DNA from: Acidobacteriota bacterium
GTDB lineage: Bacteria > Acidobacteriota > Blastocatellia > RBC074
Reading direction: 5' to 3'
Assembly (NCBI GenBank): GCA_018269055.1
Contig: JAFDVI010000008.1
Coordinates: 12,935 to 65,862 of the forward strand
DNA length: 52,928 nt
This document shows, one piece after another, positions 34,881 to 43,250 of this stretch. A model generated the notes under the pieces. It worked only from the letters and a program-made list of their open reading frames with translations, made no database searches and had not been told where the DNA came from. Both the position numbers and the translations under genes were made by a program. Position 1 is the stretch's first letter. Each line of letters opens with the position of its first letter.

Positions 34881-35609
34881 TTATCGTTTTTTGCCGAAAG
34901 CAAAAATTGCGGCTTTGAAAAAGCTCAGGGCCATGCGTTGATGCAATACACCCAGACGGTAGAAAAAATGCGAAAAGGACAAGTAGTACGGTTCTGACTC
35001 GTGTGTGTATACGCAACTGTCAAACCCATGCCTGTTGAGCGCAGTCGCGATCTTTCTCCGCGTGTTGCAGTTGTAAACGGTCGGAAAAGTGTCTACTTCT
35101 TTTTTGGAATGCTTCGCGCGTTTCAATACAGCGGCATGTAGGTGGTTCGGAACCAACCTGGAAATCAGGCCGATGTAACTGTGCGCATTCGCTGTTCGCA
35201 GACACAGATAACCGCCAGGTTTCAACACCCTATGGCATTCGGCAAAAAACGATTCCGCGTCTTCGACGTGTTCCAGCACCCAATCGCTGACGAGCAAATC
35301 AACTGATGCCGCATCCAGCGGCCATTCAAGCCCTTCAATCTGGCGAAATTCATCAATGTACGGATTCGTTTTGCCGACCGGGTCAACGTCAATGCCGATG
35401 ACTTTGTCGCATCGCCCTTTGAGAATCCTGTTTCCTCTTCGCACCGTCACCGTGTCTTCGCCATAAACGCCCCTGCCGCAACCCACGTCCAACACCACCG
35501 AAGACGAATCCATCAAGGCATTCACCCTGGTGAAAAACGTGATTGTCCCGTCAACGTCAGTAAATCCACCGAAAAGGCTTTCCGGGTAGTAAGTGTTGAG
35601 ATAGTTCAT
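34881..35609 (-). CDS. Class I SAM-dependent methyltransferase (type 11-like)
   Basis: A 242-residue methyltransferase with a canonical motif I VVLDVGCGRGVYG (DVGCGRG at 41-47), IGIDVDPVG for the ribose-binding acid, and LLVSDWVLEHVEDAESFFAECHRVLKPGG for motifs II and III. The C-terminus is basic and partly hydrophobic (FFKAAIFAFGKKR), which may bind the membrane. It is positioned between the initiating transferase and flippase genes. Probable targets are sugars of the growing lipid-linked unit or a chain end; this is inference from context. Confidence 0.87.
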   Translation of the reverse strand: MNYLNTYYPESLFGGFTDVDGTITFFTRVNALMDSSSVVLDVGCGRGVYGEDTVTVRRGNRILKGRCDKVIGIDVDPVGKTNPYIDEFRQIEGLEWPLDAASVDLLVSDWVLEHVEDAESFFAECHRVLKPGGYLCLRTANAHSYIGLISRLVPNHLHAAVLKRAKHSKKEVDTFPTVYNCNTRRKIATALNRHGFDSCVYTHESEPYYLSFSHFFYRLGVLHQRMALSFFKAAIFAFGKKR

Positions 35610-35637
35610 TGCCCTTCACTCCGTCTTGATGTCCGAC

Positions 35638-37278
35638 TTAAAACCCGCTGACTTTGAGCAATGCCGTCGCATTCACCGAACCAACCGATTCCGTGATCGT
35701 TTGCTGCTCGACTGGTCTGACATTCGCCTTTTCCGTTTCGCGGCTCACAACTCTTTCCACGGCAAGAGCCATTTGGTTTTGAAAAAAATTGTTAAGGTAA
35801 TTGATGTCGATCAACAGATTTTCGCTATCAATGCCGCGGTAAAGATTGATGTATCCCCATTGCGTCTCTTTGGTGGAAAGCGACAAACTCAGTGACCACA
35901 ATCGGCTGGATTTCAAAATTTCTGCCGTTCCCAGTTTGCCGCTTTCCCACGCCCAATAAATGCAGCCATTGTGAGCCTGCGTATTGGGAGGAAGTGAACC
36001 GGCCTGTTTCCCGCGACAGAGCGCGCCGGTCCCGGCGTGGTTGATTTGGACAGTCGCGTAAACAAAAGAATTGAGTTCCAGCATTTCCTTTACAGCGTCG
36101 AACACATCGGCCAGCGTTTCCGCTTCCGACAACGCCTGACCGGATCGGCGCACGCGTACATTGTTTGCCAGACGAAGCCGGAACTCCGCCAAAGACAGAT
36201 TACGTTTTAACCCATCTCTGATTTCGTCCACTTCGTGGTAATGAAGCCGGTCAACGGCAACGGTGACTGCGACTCCCACGACCAACAGCCACAACCCTGT
36301 CAATCGGCTGACGCCCCATTCCTGAACAAACAGCAGGGCTTGCAATCCCAGCAACGCGCATGCTCCATAAAGCACCAGCACAACTCTACGTTGCGACCAC
36401 CCGCGCGCCAGCAGTTTGTGATGGATATGTTCCTTGTCGCCCGCAAACAACGGGCGTCCGCTGGTAAACCGGCGCAACAAAGCGAGACTGGTGTCAATGA
36501 TCGGTAATCCAAACGCCAGCAGCGGAATTGCCAGGGCGACCACGGTTGAAGCTTTCTGCGTCCCCTGCACTGACAACGTCGCCAACGTGAAGCCGACAAA
36601 TAGCGACCCGGAATCTCCCAGAAAAATGGAAGCAGGATTGAAGTTGTAGCGCAGGAAGCCGATCAGAGCTCCGGCCATCGCCAACGCGATCACCGTCACA
36701 AACGAATGGCCTGTTACAATCGAAACGACGATCATTACCAGCGAAGCAAACAATCCGGCTCCCGCCGCCAATCCATCTATGCCGTCAATCAGATTGAATG
36801 CATTCGTAATTGCAACGATCCAGACCACAGTCACCACGAAGCTGACGACGACAGGCAGTCTGATGGCCCCGGCAAATGACACCGACAGGATTTCGATTCG
36901 TCCTCCGAGCGCGAAAAACAATGAGGCGGCCAATCCCTGTGCAGCGAATTTCACACGCGGACTGATGCCGTACATATCGTCATACACGCCAACCAGAAAG
37001 ATGATTGCCGCGGGTGCAAGCGCCACAAACAGCTTTGATCGCTCTTCCCAGAGCGACCAGGTGACGGAATTGTTCACCCATAGCAATGCCATCAAAGCCG
37101 TCAGCATGGATGTGACGACCGCCACACCGCCCAGGCGCGGTGTGGCTTTGCGATGAACGCGCCGCTGGTCGCGCGGCACATCCAGCCAGCCATACCGTTC
37201 ACACAATCGGCGAACAACAGGCGTCAGCAACAAGGACAAACAAAGCGACAGTATGAAAATCAGGATGTATGTGTTCAT
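35638..37278 (-). CDS. WecA-like polyprenyl-phosphate sugar-1-phosphate transferase with C-terminal extension
   Basis: The likely initiating enzyme of the pathway: it moves HexNAc-1-phosphate from UDP to undecaprenyl phosphate. The PNPT core (residues 1-345) has about 11 membrane helices and the family motifs: DD at 100-101, NLIDGIDG at 162-169, GDSGS at 221-225 and HIHH at 284-287. After the last helix about 200 more residues follow, which WecA/TagO (about 350 residues) lack. That extension has helix then mixed alpha/beta content (EVDEIRDGLKRNLSLAEFR, ALSEAETLADVFDAVKEML) and looks GAF-like, so it may sense a ligand or partner. Adjacent to wzc, 18 bases apart. Confidence 0.88.
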   Translation of the reverse strand: MNTYILIFILSLCLSLLLTPVVRRLCERYGWLDVPRDQRRVHRKATPRLGGVAVVTSMLTALMALLWVNNSVTWSLWEERSKLFVALAPAAIIFLVGVYDDMYGISPRVKFAAQGLAASLFFALGGRIEILSVSFAGAIRLPVVVSFVVTVVWIVAITNAFNLIDGIDGLAAGAGLFASLVMIVVSIVTGHSFVTVIALAMAGALIGFLRYNFNPASIFLGDSGSLFVGFTLATLSVQGTQKASTVVALAIPLLAFGLPIIDTSLALLRRFTSGRPLFAGDKEHIHHKLLARGWSQRRVVLVLYGACALLGLQALLFVQEWGVSRLTGLWLLVVGVAVTVAVDRLHYHEVDEIRDGLKRNLSLAEFRLRLANNVRVRRSGQALSEAETLADVFDAVKEMLELNSFVYATVQINHAGTGALCRGKQAGSLPPNTQAHNGCIYWAWESGKLGTAEILKSSRLWSLSLSLSTKETQWGYINLYRGIDSENLLIDINYLNNFFQNQMALAVERVVSRETEKANVRPVEQQTITESVGSVNATALLKVSGF

Positions 37279-37296
37279 AACGGTCTCTTCCGCAGT

Positions 37297-39837
37297 TTAT
37301 TTTCTGCGGCGCTTATGCTTTCTCATGTGGGGGTGGACTGACACTCGCGTAGCCACAACTTCCGTTTCAGGCTCATCAGCGTGTATCGTTTGCGTTGGCA
37401 CCATGTCGGAGATGATCGGATTTTCTGTTGGCTCCCAAGCCGAAGCGGCAACAAAGCTGCCAATTTCGGCATTCGATTCGATTTGTGGTTGCTGGTAATA
37501 CCCCTGGTAATAGCTCGGCGAACGCATCTCAACCTGATTCAAAATTACACCCAGGATGTTTGCGCTTCCCGCCACCAGCATCTGTTTTGAACGGTACAAA
37601 GTTTCGCGGGGAGTTTGTCCGCAGCGAACCACCATCAGCACACCGTCAACCATTGAGGAAATCAGCACTCCATCGGTAAATGAAGCAACCGGCGCGGAAT
37701 CAATCACGATATGGGTAAAGTGCGGCTCCAACATTTTCAGCATTCGCCGCATCTGCTCCGAACCGAGCAATTCCGCCGGATTGGGTGGCACAGGGCCGGA
37801 GGCAAGGACGTACAAATTGCTGTCATCGTGTTGATGAACCAGCGACAGCAAATCCGCTTCGCTCATCTCCCTGGACAGGAAAGTGCTCAGCCCCTTCCTG
37901 CCATTCATTCCGAAGATCGTTCGCAATCGCGGACGGCGTAAATCGGCATCAATCAATAAAACCTTTGCGTTGGTCTGCGCCAAACTGACCGCTAAATTGA
38001 TCGAAGACGTCGTCTTGCCTTCGGCGGGCACGCAGGAAGTAACCAGCAAGGTCTTCGGCGCGTGCCCGGGCGTTGAAAGCAGCACGGCGGTGCGTAATTG
38101 TCTGTAAGCCTCCGCCATCAGGTAATTGTTTTCGGCCCGGTTAAGCAACAATTCTGAACGCCCGTTGGAAAAGCGCGAACCTTTGGCAATCGGGATGGCA
38201 GCCATCGCGGAAAGTCGCAATTTGGTTTCAACGTCTTCGACGGACCGCACCGTGTCGTTGAAATGCTCCAGGAGCAGCGCCAGGCCGATTCCCGTCGGCA
38301 GAGAAAGCAGCAACGCCAACGCCGCTCCCTGCAGCCGTTTCGGGCCGGTCGGTTTGTCGGGTGCGACGGCGTAATCAATGATGTGAACGTTGTTGTACAC
38401 TCCCGCCAAAACCACTGCGTTTTCCCTGTAACTTTGCAGCAAACCATTCAGCAGATTTTTGTTGGTTTCGATTTCCTGCTGAATGATCCGGTAGTTGACG
38501 GCGGCTTCGTTTTGCGCCAAGGTTTCGCCGCGTTGTTTGTTGAAATCCGTTCGCAAAGCCTGCTCGCGAGCCAACGTTTGGCGGTACCGCGTTCCCAGAT
38601 TGGTCAGCAATACGTTGGTCGAACGATCGCGCGATTGTTCAATCTCTTTTTCCAGGATCGAAATCTGCTGTGTGACCTCTTTGACTTCAGGCCATTCTTC
38701 CGTGTTTTCCACCAACAGTTGCGCGCGCTTTTGCCAAAGCTCCGCCAATCTGGTTCTGACATCTATAATTTGCTTGGAGGTGTTTTCTTCCGCCAACGCG
38801 CTTGCCGCGCCGGGTGCCAGCGCGGCCTGATACGCCGTTTCGGCCAGTTTGCGCTCGTTTTCTGCTTCCAGCAGCGCCTTGTTGAGTCCAATCAACCGCT
38901 CCACCACGGTGTTCTGGCTGGCATCGAGCGAAAGGATTTCCTTGCTCTTGGCGTAATCAATCAAACGCTCTTCGCCGCTGCGAATTTGCGCCTGTAATTC
39001 CGCAATTCGCTTCTGCAAAAAGCTGCCGGTCGAAACATTCTTTTCGGCTTTTCTTTCCAGATTCGATTGCGCCAGCACATCGGCAACAGCATTGACGACC
39101 TTGGCCGCCAACCGCGGATCGTAATGCTTGTATCGAATTTCGATCAGCCGCGTGGAATCGCGGCCAAACCCCATTCGTTTTTCGATCACCGGCTCGACCT
39201 GAAGGTCTTCCAGCAAATCTTTTACGTATGGCTGATAGCGCTCGGCTTCCGCCAAATCCGTGTTGGAAGTTGCGGGAGCCACCTCGCTGGTCAGTGGCAA
39301 ATTGTCTTCTGCCTGCGCTTTGGTTTTGGCTTTGTCGCCCAATCCAACCATGCGCATCAGGTTTTGCCAGGTCGAACGCTGATTGGTGGCCTTCGGGTTA
39401 TTGAAGGAATCGCTGTGTTCCAGATCGAGCGTTTTGACGACACGGCGCAATAACCCCGGACTCGTCAGAATGCGCAATTGCGTGTTGAAATAGGCTGGAT
39501 CATTCACCTGGCTGTTGACGACGACGGAACTGTTTTTCGTCGCCCCGCTCAGCGCAGGATTCAAATCCTCCAGGTCTATCTGCACTAACCCTTGCGCTTG
39601 ATAAATGTCTGGCTTGCGCGCCATGTAAATTGTCACCAACATCGTGACCAGAGCGGCAATGCCTACAATCATCCATAGACGTTTGCGAACTGAGCGCCAA
39701 TAATCCTGAAGCCGAATCCGATCTTCCGCCTCAGCTTCAACGCCCCCGCCAGCCAGAGTCTTTGGAGCCAGGGCTAACTCCAAACGCTCCTTTAAGGTCA
39801 TACTCTCCACGACTTTCGAGATAGGATTTACTTCCAT
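37297..39837 (-). CDS. Wzc-like chain-length regulator/tyrosine autokinase
   Basis: An 846-residue inner-membrane protein with an N-terminal Wzz domain, a long periplasmic coiled coil (about 230-480) and a cytoplasmic BY-kinase domain. Membrane helices lie near 60 and near 515. The kinase has Walker A around Lys608 (PAEGKTTSS), Walker A' with DAD at 630-632 and Walker B ending at Asp713 (HIVIDSAPV). A tyrosine cluster (SYYQGYYQQ, Tyr776-781) shortly after the kinase core may be the autophosphorylation site. The very C-terminus is basic (HMRKHKRRRK). It controls polymer length and export with Wza, whose gene is 79 bases upstream. No Wzb phosphatase gene is in the window. Confidence 0.92.
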   Translation of the reverse strand: MEVNPISKVVESMTLKERLELALAPKTLAGGGVEAEAEDRIRLQDYWRSVRKRLWMIVGIAALVTMLVTIYMARKPDIYQAQGLVQIDLEDLNPALSGATKNSSVVVNSQVNDPAYFNTQLRILTSPGLLRRVVKTLDLEHSDSFNNPKATNQRSTWQNLMRMVGLGDKAKTKAQAEDNLPLTSEVAPATSNTDLAEAERYQPYVKDLLEDLQVEPVIEKRMGFGRDSTRLIEIRYKHYDPRLAAKVVNAVADVLAQSNLERKAEKNVSTGSFLQKRIAELQAQIRSGEERLIDYAKSKEILSLDASQNTVVERLIGLNKALLEAENERKLAETAYQAALAPGAASALAEENTSKQIIDVRTRLAELWQKRAQLLVENTEEWPEVKEVTQQISILEKEIEQSRDRSTNVLLTNLGTRYRQTLAREQALRTDFNKQRGETLAQNEAAVNYRIIQQEIETNKNLLNGLLQSYRENAVVLAGVYNNVHIIDYAVAPDKPTGPKRLQGAALALLLSLPTGIGLALLLEHFNDTVRSVEDVETKLRLSAMAAIPIAKGSRFSNGRSELLLNRAENNYLMAEAYRQLRTAVLLSTPGHAPKTLLVTSCVPAEGKTTSSINLAVSLAQTNAKVLLIDADLRRPRLRTIFGMNGRKGLSTFLSREMSEADLLSLVHQHDDSNLYVLASGPVPPNPAELLGSEQMRRMLKMLEPHFTHIVIDSAPVASFTDGVLISSMVDGVLMVVRCGQTPRETLYRSKQMLVAGSANILGVILNQVEMRSPSYYQGYYQQPQIESNAEIGSFVAASAWEPTENPIISDMVPTQTIHADEPETEVVATRVSVHPHMRKHKRRRK

Positions 39838-39916
39838 TAGCTCCCCTGAAAACCAACCATTACCGATCCCCTTTGAGCTGCTCTTGTCCCGAATTCCTTG
39901 CGCCAGTCAACGACGC

Positions 39917-40957
39917 TTAACGAAAGACGTACAACGGCAAGCTGGTCAAGGTTGGGCCAGCTCCGCCCAGAACATTCCGCATGAATCTTCTGCCAGCGAG
40001 CGTGCCAACTTCGACAATGTCTCCTGGTTGCAACAACGGGTCTTCCGCTTGCTGTCGGCTGATGGCCGTCAGGCTCACGAACAATTCGGTTTTGCTACGT
40101 TTATTCGGATCCTGGCGGATAATGCGAATTCGATTCAGGTTACTGTCTGGCAGAGCGCCTCCTGCCGAAGCGATGGCCTGCGAAACTGTAACCTGCGTTT
40201 TTAGAAAAATCGGCGAAGGTTTGTACACGTTCCCGACAACAAACACCTGATCCGCTTCGGGGACGGTAATGACGTCTCCAGGCTGAACATAGGGGTTCGA
40301 TTTGTAATCTCCTTGCAAGGTTTCGGCCAATCCGTAAACCTCGAAATCTCCCAGCCCTTCTTCGTTGGTCACGAGTTGGCCGGATTGATTGCAAGTCAAA
40401 CCGTTACCCATATGAGCAATCTGAATTCGCGTTCCTGCTTTATCGGTGGGGCCTCCGACTGAAGAAATCAGTTCCAACAACCTCGCCTGGCGCTGGAGCT
40501 GAAAGCGTCCTGGTTTTTCGACGGCGCCAATTACGGCAACCGGCTGCGAGTTGTACTCCTTGATAAATACAAAAACTTGCGGGTTCCTCTGATACTTTCG
40601 ATACCTTTCGGCAATTTCTCTTGCCAGATCGGCTTCCGTGCGGCACACAGCCTGCAGATCGGTTTCAATCAATGGCATACGGATCATTCCGCGAGCATCC
40701 ACGCGAACTGCGTCCAGCGAAAGTTGAGGGCGATTGAAAACACGAATTTCCAACACGTCGCCTGGCCCAATTCGGTACCGTTCGTCCAAATTCTGAATCG
40801 CTTGGGGAGCCGCCCCTGCGATAACGGCTCCCTTCGCCGAGGTCGCGCTTCCTGCACCCACCTGAGCCATTCCTGTCACACCCATTGCAATGGTAAGCGC
40901 GACCAACGCCGATCCCCTTCGCATCTTGACGCAGTTTTGACAGTGCTGTGTTTTCAT
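39917..40957 (-). CDS. Wza-like polysaccharide export protein
   Basis: A 346-residue outer-membrane export protein. After a signal peptide (to about residue 35), the poly-export domain (about 60-135) begins YRIGPGDVLEIRVFNRPQLS. SLBB-type segments follow (VAVIGAVEKPGRFQL and VFVVGNVYKPSPIFL), and PLLQPGDIVEV near the end. The lipobox cysteine of E. coli Wza is not evident at the usual place, so lipidation is uncertain. It lies directly upstream of the Wzc-like gene, the usual partner. GGAGAGG precedes the ATG. Confidence 0.9.
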   Translation of the reverse strand: MKTQHCQNCVKMRRGSALVALTIAMGVTGMAQVGAGSATSAKGAVIAGAAPQAIQNLDERYRIGPGDVLEIRVFNRPQLSLDAVRVDARGMIRMPLIETDLQAVCRTEADLAREIAERYRKYQRNPQVFVFIKEYNSQPVAVIGAVEKPGRFQLQRQARLLELISSVGGPTDKAGTRIQIAHMGNGLTCNQSGQLVTNEEGLGDFEVYGLAETLQGDYKSNPYVQPGDVITVPEADQVFVVGNVYKPSPIFLKTQVTVSQAIASAGGALPDSNLNRIRIIRQDPNKRSKTELFVSLTAISRQQAEDPLLQPGDIVEVGTLAGRRFMRNVLGGAGPTLTSLPLYVFR

Positions 40958-40986
40958 TGCTTTTCTCGCCTCTCCAAAGTTCGATG

Positions 40987-41253
40987 CTACCTGCCAGTGA
41001 ATGCCGCTCGTTTTGCAGAAAGGGCTTCGCGCAGATGATTTGGACAGGCCAAATTGAGAATTGTGTTGCTGATTTTTACCGCTAATTCTTCATGCTCCCG
41101 GAAGAACTTCCCGGTCAGTGGACGATCTTTGGTTTTGACAATTACACCTTCTCTGACCCATTGCCAAAATTGTGACTGAGTTGTCCAAAACTGATTGCCG
41201 CTGCGGCAAATGACCAATGCATTCCGTTTTTTCTTTTTATGATCTTTATTCAC
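40987..41253 (-). CDS. Small basic protein, first gene of the polysaccharide transcript
   Basis: An 88-residue protein I do not recognise. It begins with a lysine-rich stretch (NKDHKKKKRN), then has LVICRSGNQFWTTQSQFWQWVREGVIV, which reads like a compact strand-helix-strand unit with four tryptophan residues, and an alpha-helical C-terminal half. The start is GTG at 41253 because AGGAGGA lies eight bases upstream; the open frame reaches 41286. It precedes wza by 29 bases in the same direction. Size, position and charge would fit a regulator or RNA/DNA-binding factor of the locus, but no function can be assigned. Confidence 0.6.
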   Translation of the reverse strand: MNKDHKKKKRNALVICRSGNQFWTTQSQFWQWVREGVIVKTKDRPLTGKFFREHEELAVKISNTILNLACPNHLREALSAKRAAFTGR

Positions 41254-41476
41254 CCTTTTATCCTCCTGGTCGTCTTCAATAGACACTTCGGCGCCAGCCT
41301 GCTGTCGATCTCAAAGAAAAACAGCATGCACAGCCCCGAAGGGAAGCCTCTGACGCGAGGCGGCGATTATGCGTACTTAAACTCCAGGCGAGAATCAGTG
41401 GCTGATTCAGTGCTTTTATGCAAAGTTTAAGGCCTTGTTGTCTGTCTGCAGGACATTCGCCCTGTAAAATTGCTAG

Positions 41477-41499
41477 CTTTCGATCTTTCAAATCGAAAG
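41477..41499. promoter_or_regulatory. Inverted repeat CTTTCGAT-N7-ATCGAAAG
   Basis: A perfect 8-bp inverted repeat with a seven-base spacer, about 225 bases upstream of the small-protein start. It could be an operator for the polysaccharide operon or a hairpin in its leader. No run of T follows in either direction, so a terminator is less likely. Confidence 0.4.
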
Positions 41500-41681
41500 T
41501 GCTTTGATTGTAGAGGTTATCGCAGGGTAAGAATCAAGAATGCACGAAGCAATTACTCAACAGTTCAAGTTCGGAAGTTTGCCTCGGAATTTCGTTTTCC
41601 GTGGCGCCTCCCTCCTTCTTTCCTAAACTCGACTCCTTATGGTCAAGTTTCTACCATCCTTTTATTTTGCTGACCTGACAC

Positions 41682-41716
41682 CGTGGTCACCGGATAGGCA
41701 GCATCAGATGACCACG
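41682..41716. promoter_or_regulatory. Inverted repeat CGTGGTCA-N19-TGACCACG
   Basis: Perfect 8-bp arms at 41682-41689 and 41709-41716, centres 27 bases apart. This is compatible with a dimeric regulator site. No gene lies within it. Confidence 0.35.
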
Positions 41717-41946
41717 ATGAAGCAGGTCGTTAGGGGGAGGGGGAAGCAATAAAACCAAGCCCCCAATTAACCAATTCGCTTTTCGTCAGCAGAATTGCCT
41801 AAATAAAAATTCTCTTCGCTCTAGCAACCCGTTTTTATAAGATTCTATTGCGACTTGGAAATCAGTGCCTATTGTGATAATCAAAGATAAAATAGCGCAA
41901 GTGAGTTTCCCCCAGATGAAATTCACCCTGCCAATTGAAGCCTTTT

Positions 41947-41972
41947 AGTTGGTTATTACATAGTGACCAACT
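41947..41972. promoter_or_regulatory. Inverted repeat AGTTGGT-N12-ACCAACT
   Basis: Perfect 7-bp arms in the AT-rich divergent region. A regulator site is possible; no factor can be named. Confidence 0.3.
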
Positions 41973-42157
41973 GTATGGTGAAGCCTGACACCCACATGAC
42001 ACGACCTCGCCTCAGACTTCAAATTTATCTATCAATGATTACTTGGCGTTAACAGTTTGAGTAGAATTCATCGCTTAGGAATTCAGCTTGAGCTACTGCT
42101 GCCGTCACGCCTTAGGACTTAATTTTCCAAGTCGCGAGGAGGATAGTAGCCACACAC

Positions 42158-42319
42158 CTTGAGTAATTCTTAAGCGCATTGAATGAAAACCAATAATTGA
42201 GTTGAATGAAAAATGGCCTTAAACGTCCTTTACTTGAGAAATTCTTAAATACCTGTGCAATAAGATATTAAGTCCTTTTTCTGAATCGGAATCGGAATCA
42301 AGTTCAAGAATTCCTCAAG
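42158..42319. promoter_or_regulatory. Three copies of a 17-bp direct-half-site motif
   Basis: CTTGAGTAATTCTTAAG (42158-42174), CTTGAGAAATTCTTAAA (42233-42249) and, on the opposite strand, CTTGAGGAATTCTTGAA (42303-42319). The consensus is CTTGAGNAATTCTTRAR. In each, TTGAG and TTRAR are direct half-sites 11 bp apart, i.e. one helical turn. The copies are centred about 75 and 70 bp apart and end 133 bp before the STAND NTPase gene. BTAD/SARP-type regulators are known to bind direct repeats with an 11-bp period, and such a protein is encoded downstream. Confidence 0.55.
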
Positions 42320-42452
42320 GGACTAAAACTACTTTATATCCGAAAAAAATATTATTAAATCATTCACCGTTTGATCGCATTTTTTCTCAGTGAAAAGCCC
42401 TTTTTAGGAAGTCGTTATCAAGTCCTACACTGAGACTTCACGGAAAAGAGAC

Positions 42453-43184
42453 ATGAAATTAGACACCGGAAAGTTAGCCATTCCTGCGGAAATTCAACAT
42501 GTTTCTCGGCCTCGCTTGCTTGATGTCTTGCAAGGAAGCCTTGCTTCCTGTTGTGCCACTATCATTAATGGTCGGGCAGGAACAGGTAAGACCACATTGG
42601 CAGCGGATTTTGCACAGCGATGCAACCGATCAGTGGCTTGGTATAAAGTTGATGCGACTGATTCCAGGTTATCCGTTTTCTTAGAATACTTAATGGCAAG
42701 CGTTGAATATGAGCGTCAAGGATTTGGTGCAAAAACAAGAAAACATTTTTCTGGAATGGCAGACGAGTTCAGTCTGTGTAAATTAGTAGAAGCTTTTGCC
42801 TACGATTTAGAGAGTGAAGTAAAGCCGCTGCTTTTGGTTTTGGACGATTTGCATCTAATTTACGATGCGGAGTGGTTTTCACCATTTATCCATCGTCTTC
42901 TTCCTTTGCTGCCGACCGAAGTTCACCTGTTGATTTTAGGGCGAGGATTGCCACCCGCGCCGCTTTGGCGACTGCGTTCAAAGCAGCGGCTATCCGTGAT
43001 TAATGAAGAGATGCTTGCTTTCACGCAATCCGAGGCGGAAGCGCTGTTTTCCCTTTATGGGCTGAGCAGCGAGCAAGCCAAAATAGCTTTTGAACAAACA
43101 GGCGGGCGTGCAGATGATCTGCACGCAAAGGCGGTCCGAAGATGGTCGCCGATCTCAGAATTTAAGTACGGTTTGGTAGTCTGA
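42453..43184 (+). CDS. Stand-alone STAND NTPase (MalT/LAL-like N-terminal domain)
   Basis: A 243-residue protein equivalent to the NTPase core of the giant regulator next to it, without TPR or DNA-binding parts. Walker A is GRAGTGKTT at 40-48, Walker B is LLLVLDD ending at 132, and LLILGRGLPPAPLWRLRSKQRL matches the sensor region ISRDAPPLQLAKLRSKGAL of the neighbour. It ends where the winged-helix lobe of MalT-like proteins should continue (FEQTGGRADDLHAKAV...). It could be a natural single-domain modulator of the regulator or a truncated remnant. Codon use is more AT-rich than its neighbours. It starts at ATG 42453 after GGAAAAGAG and lies 66 bases before the regulator gene. Confidence 0.72.
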   Translation: MKLDTGKLAIPAEIQHVSRPRLLDVLQGSLASCCATIINGRAGTGKTTLAADFAQRCNRSVAWYKVDATDSRLSVFLEYLMASVEYERQGFGAKTRKHFSGMADEFSLCKLVEAFAYDLESEVKPLLLVLDDLHLIYDAEWFSPFIHRLLPLLPTEVHLLILGRGLPPAPLWRLRSKQRLSVINEEMLAFTQSEAEALFSLYGLSSEQAKIAFEQTGGRADDLHAKAVRRWSPISEFKYGLVV

Positions 43185-43250
43185 TGAATCTTTGCAATCC
43201 TGGAAATGAGTAGCCCCACATACTCAGGAACTTTTTGAAAGGTAAGGCCA

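Larger units (their letters stand above)
41254..42452. other. AT-rich gene-free divergent promoter region
   Basis: A 1.2 kb stretch between the divergent polysaccharide operon and the STAND NTPase gene. Its right half is visibly richer in A and T than the rest of the window. The short open frames here have no family resemblance or ribosome binding sites. It holds three inverted repeats and a triple 17-bp motif (listed separately), plus an interrupted GAATCG repeat at 42283-42299. I see no RNA gene. Confidence 0.75.

Noticed and set aside
41470..41673. Small plus-strand open frame of 67 codons in the AT-rich gap
   Set aside because: No ribosome binding site, no recognisable motif, and it overlaps the 41477-41499 inverted repeat.
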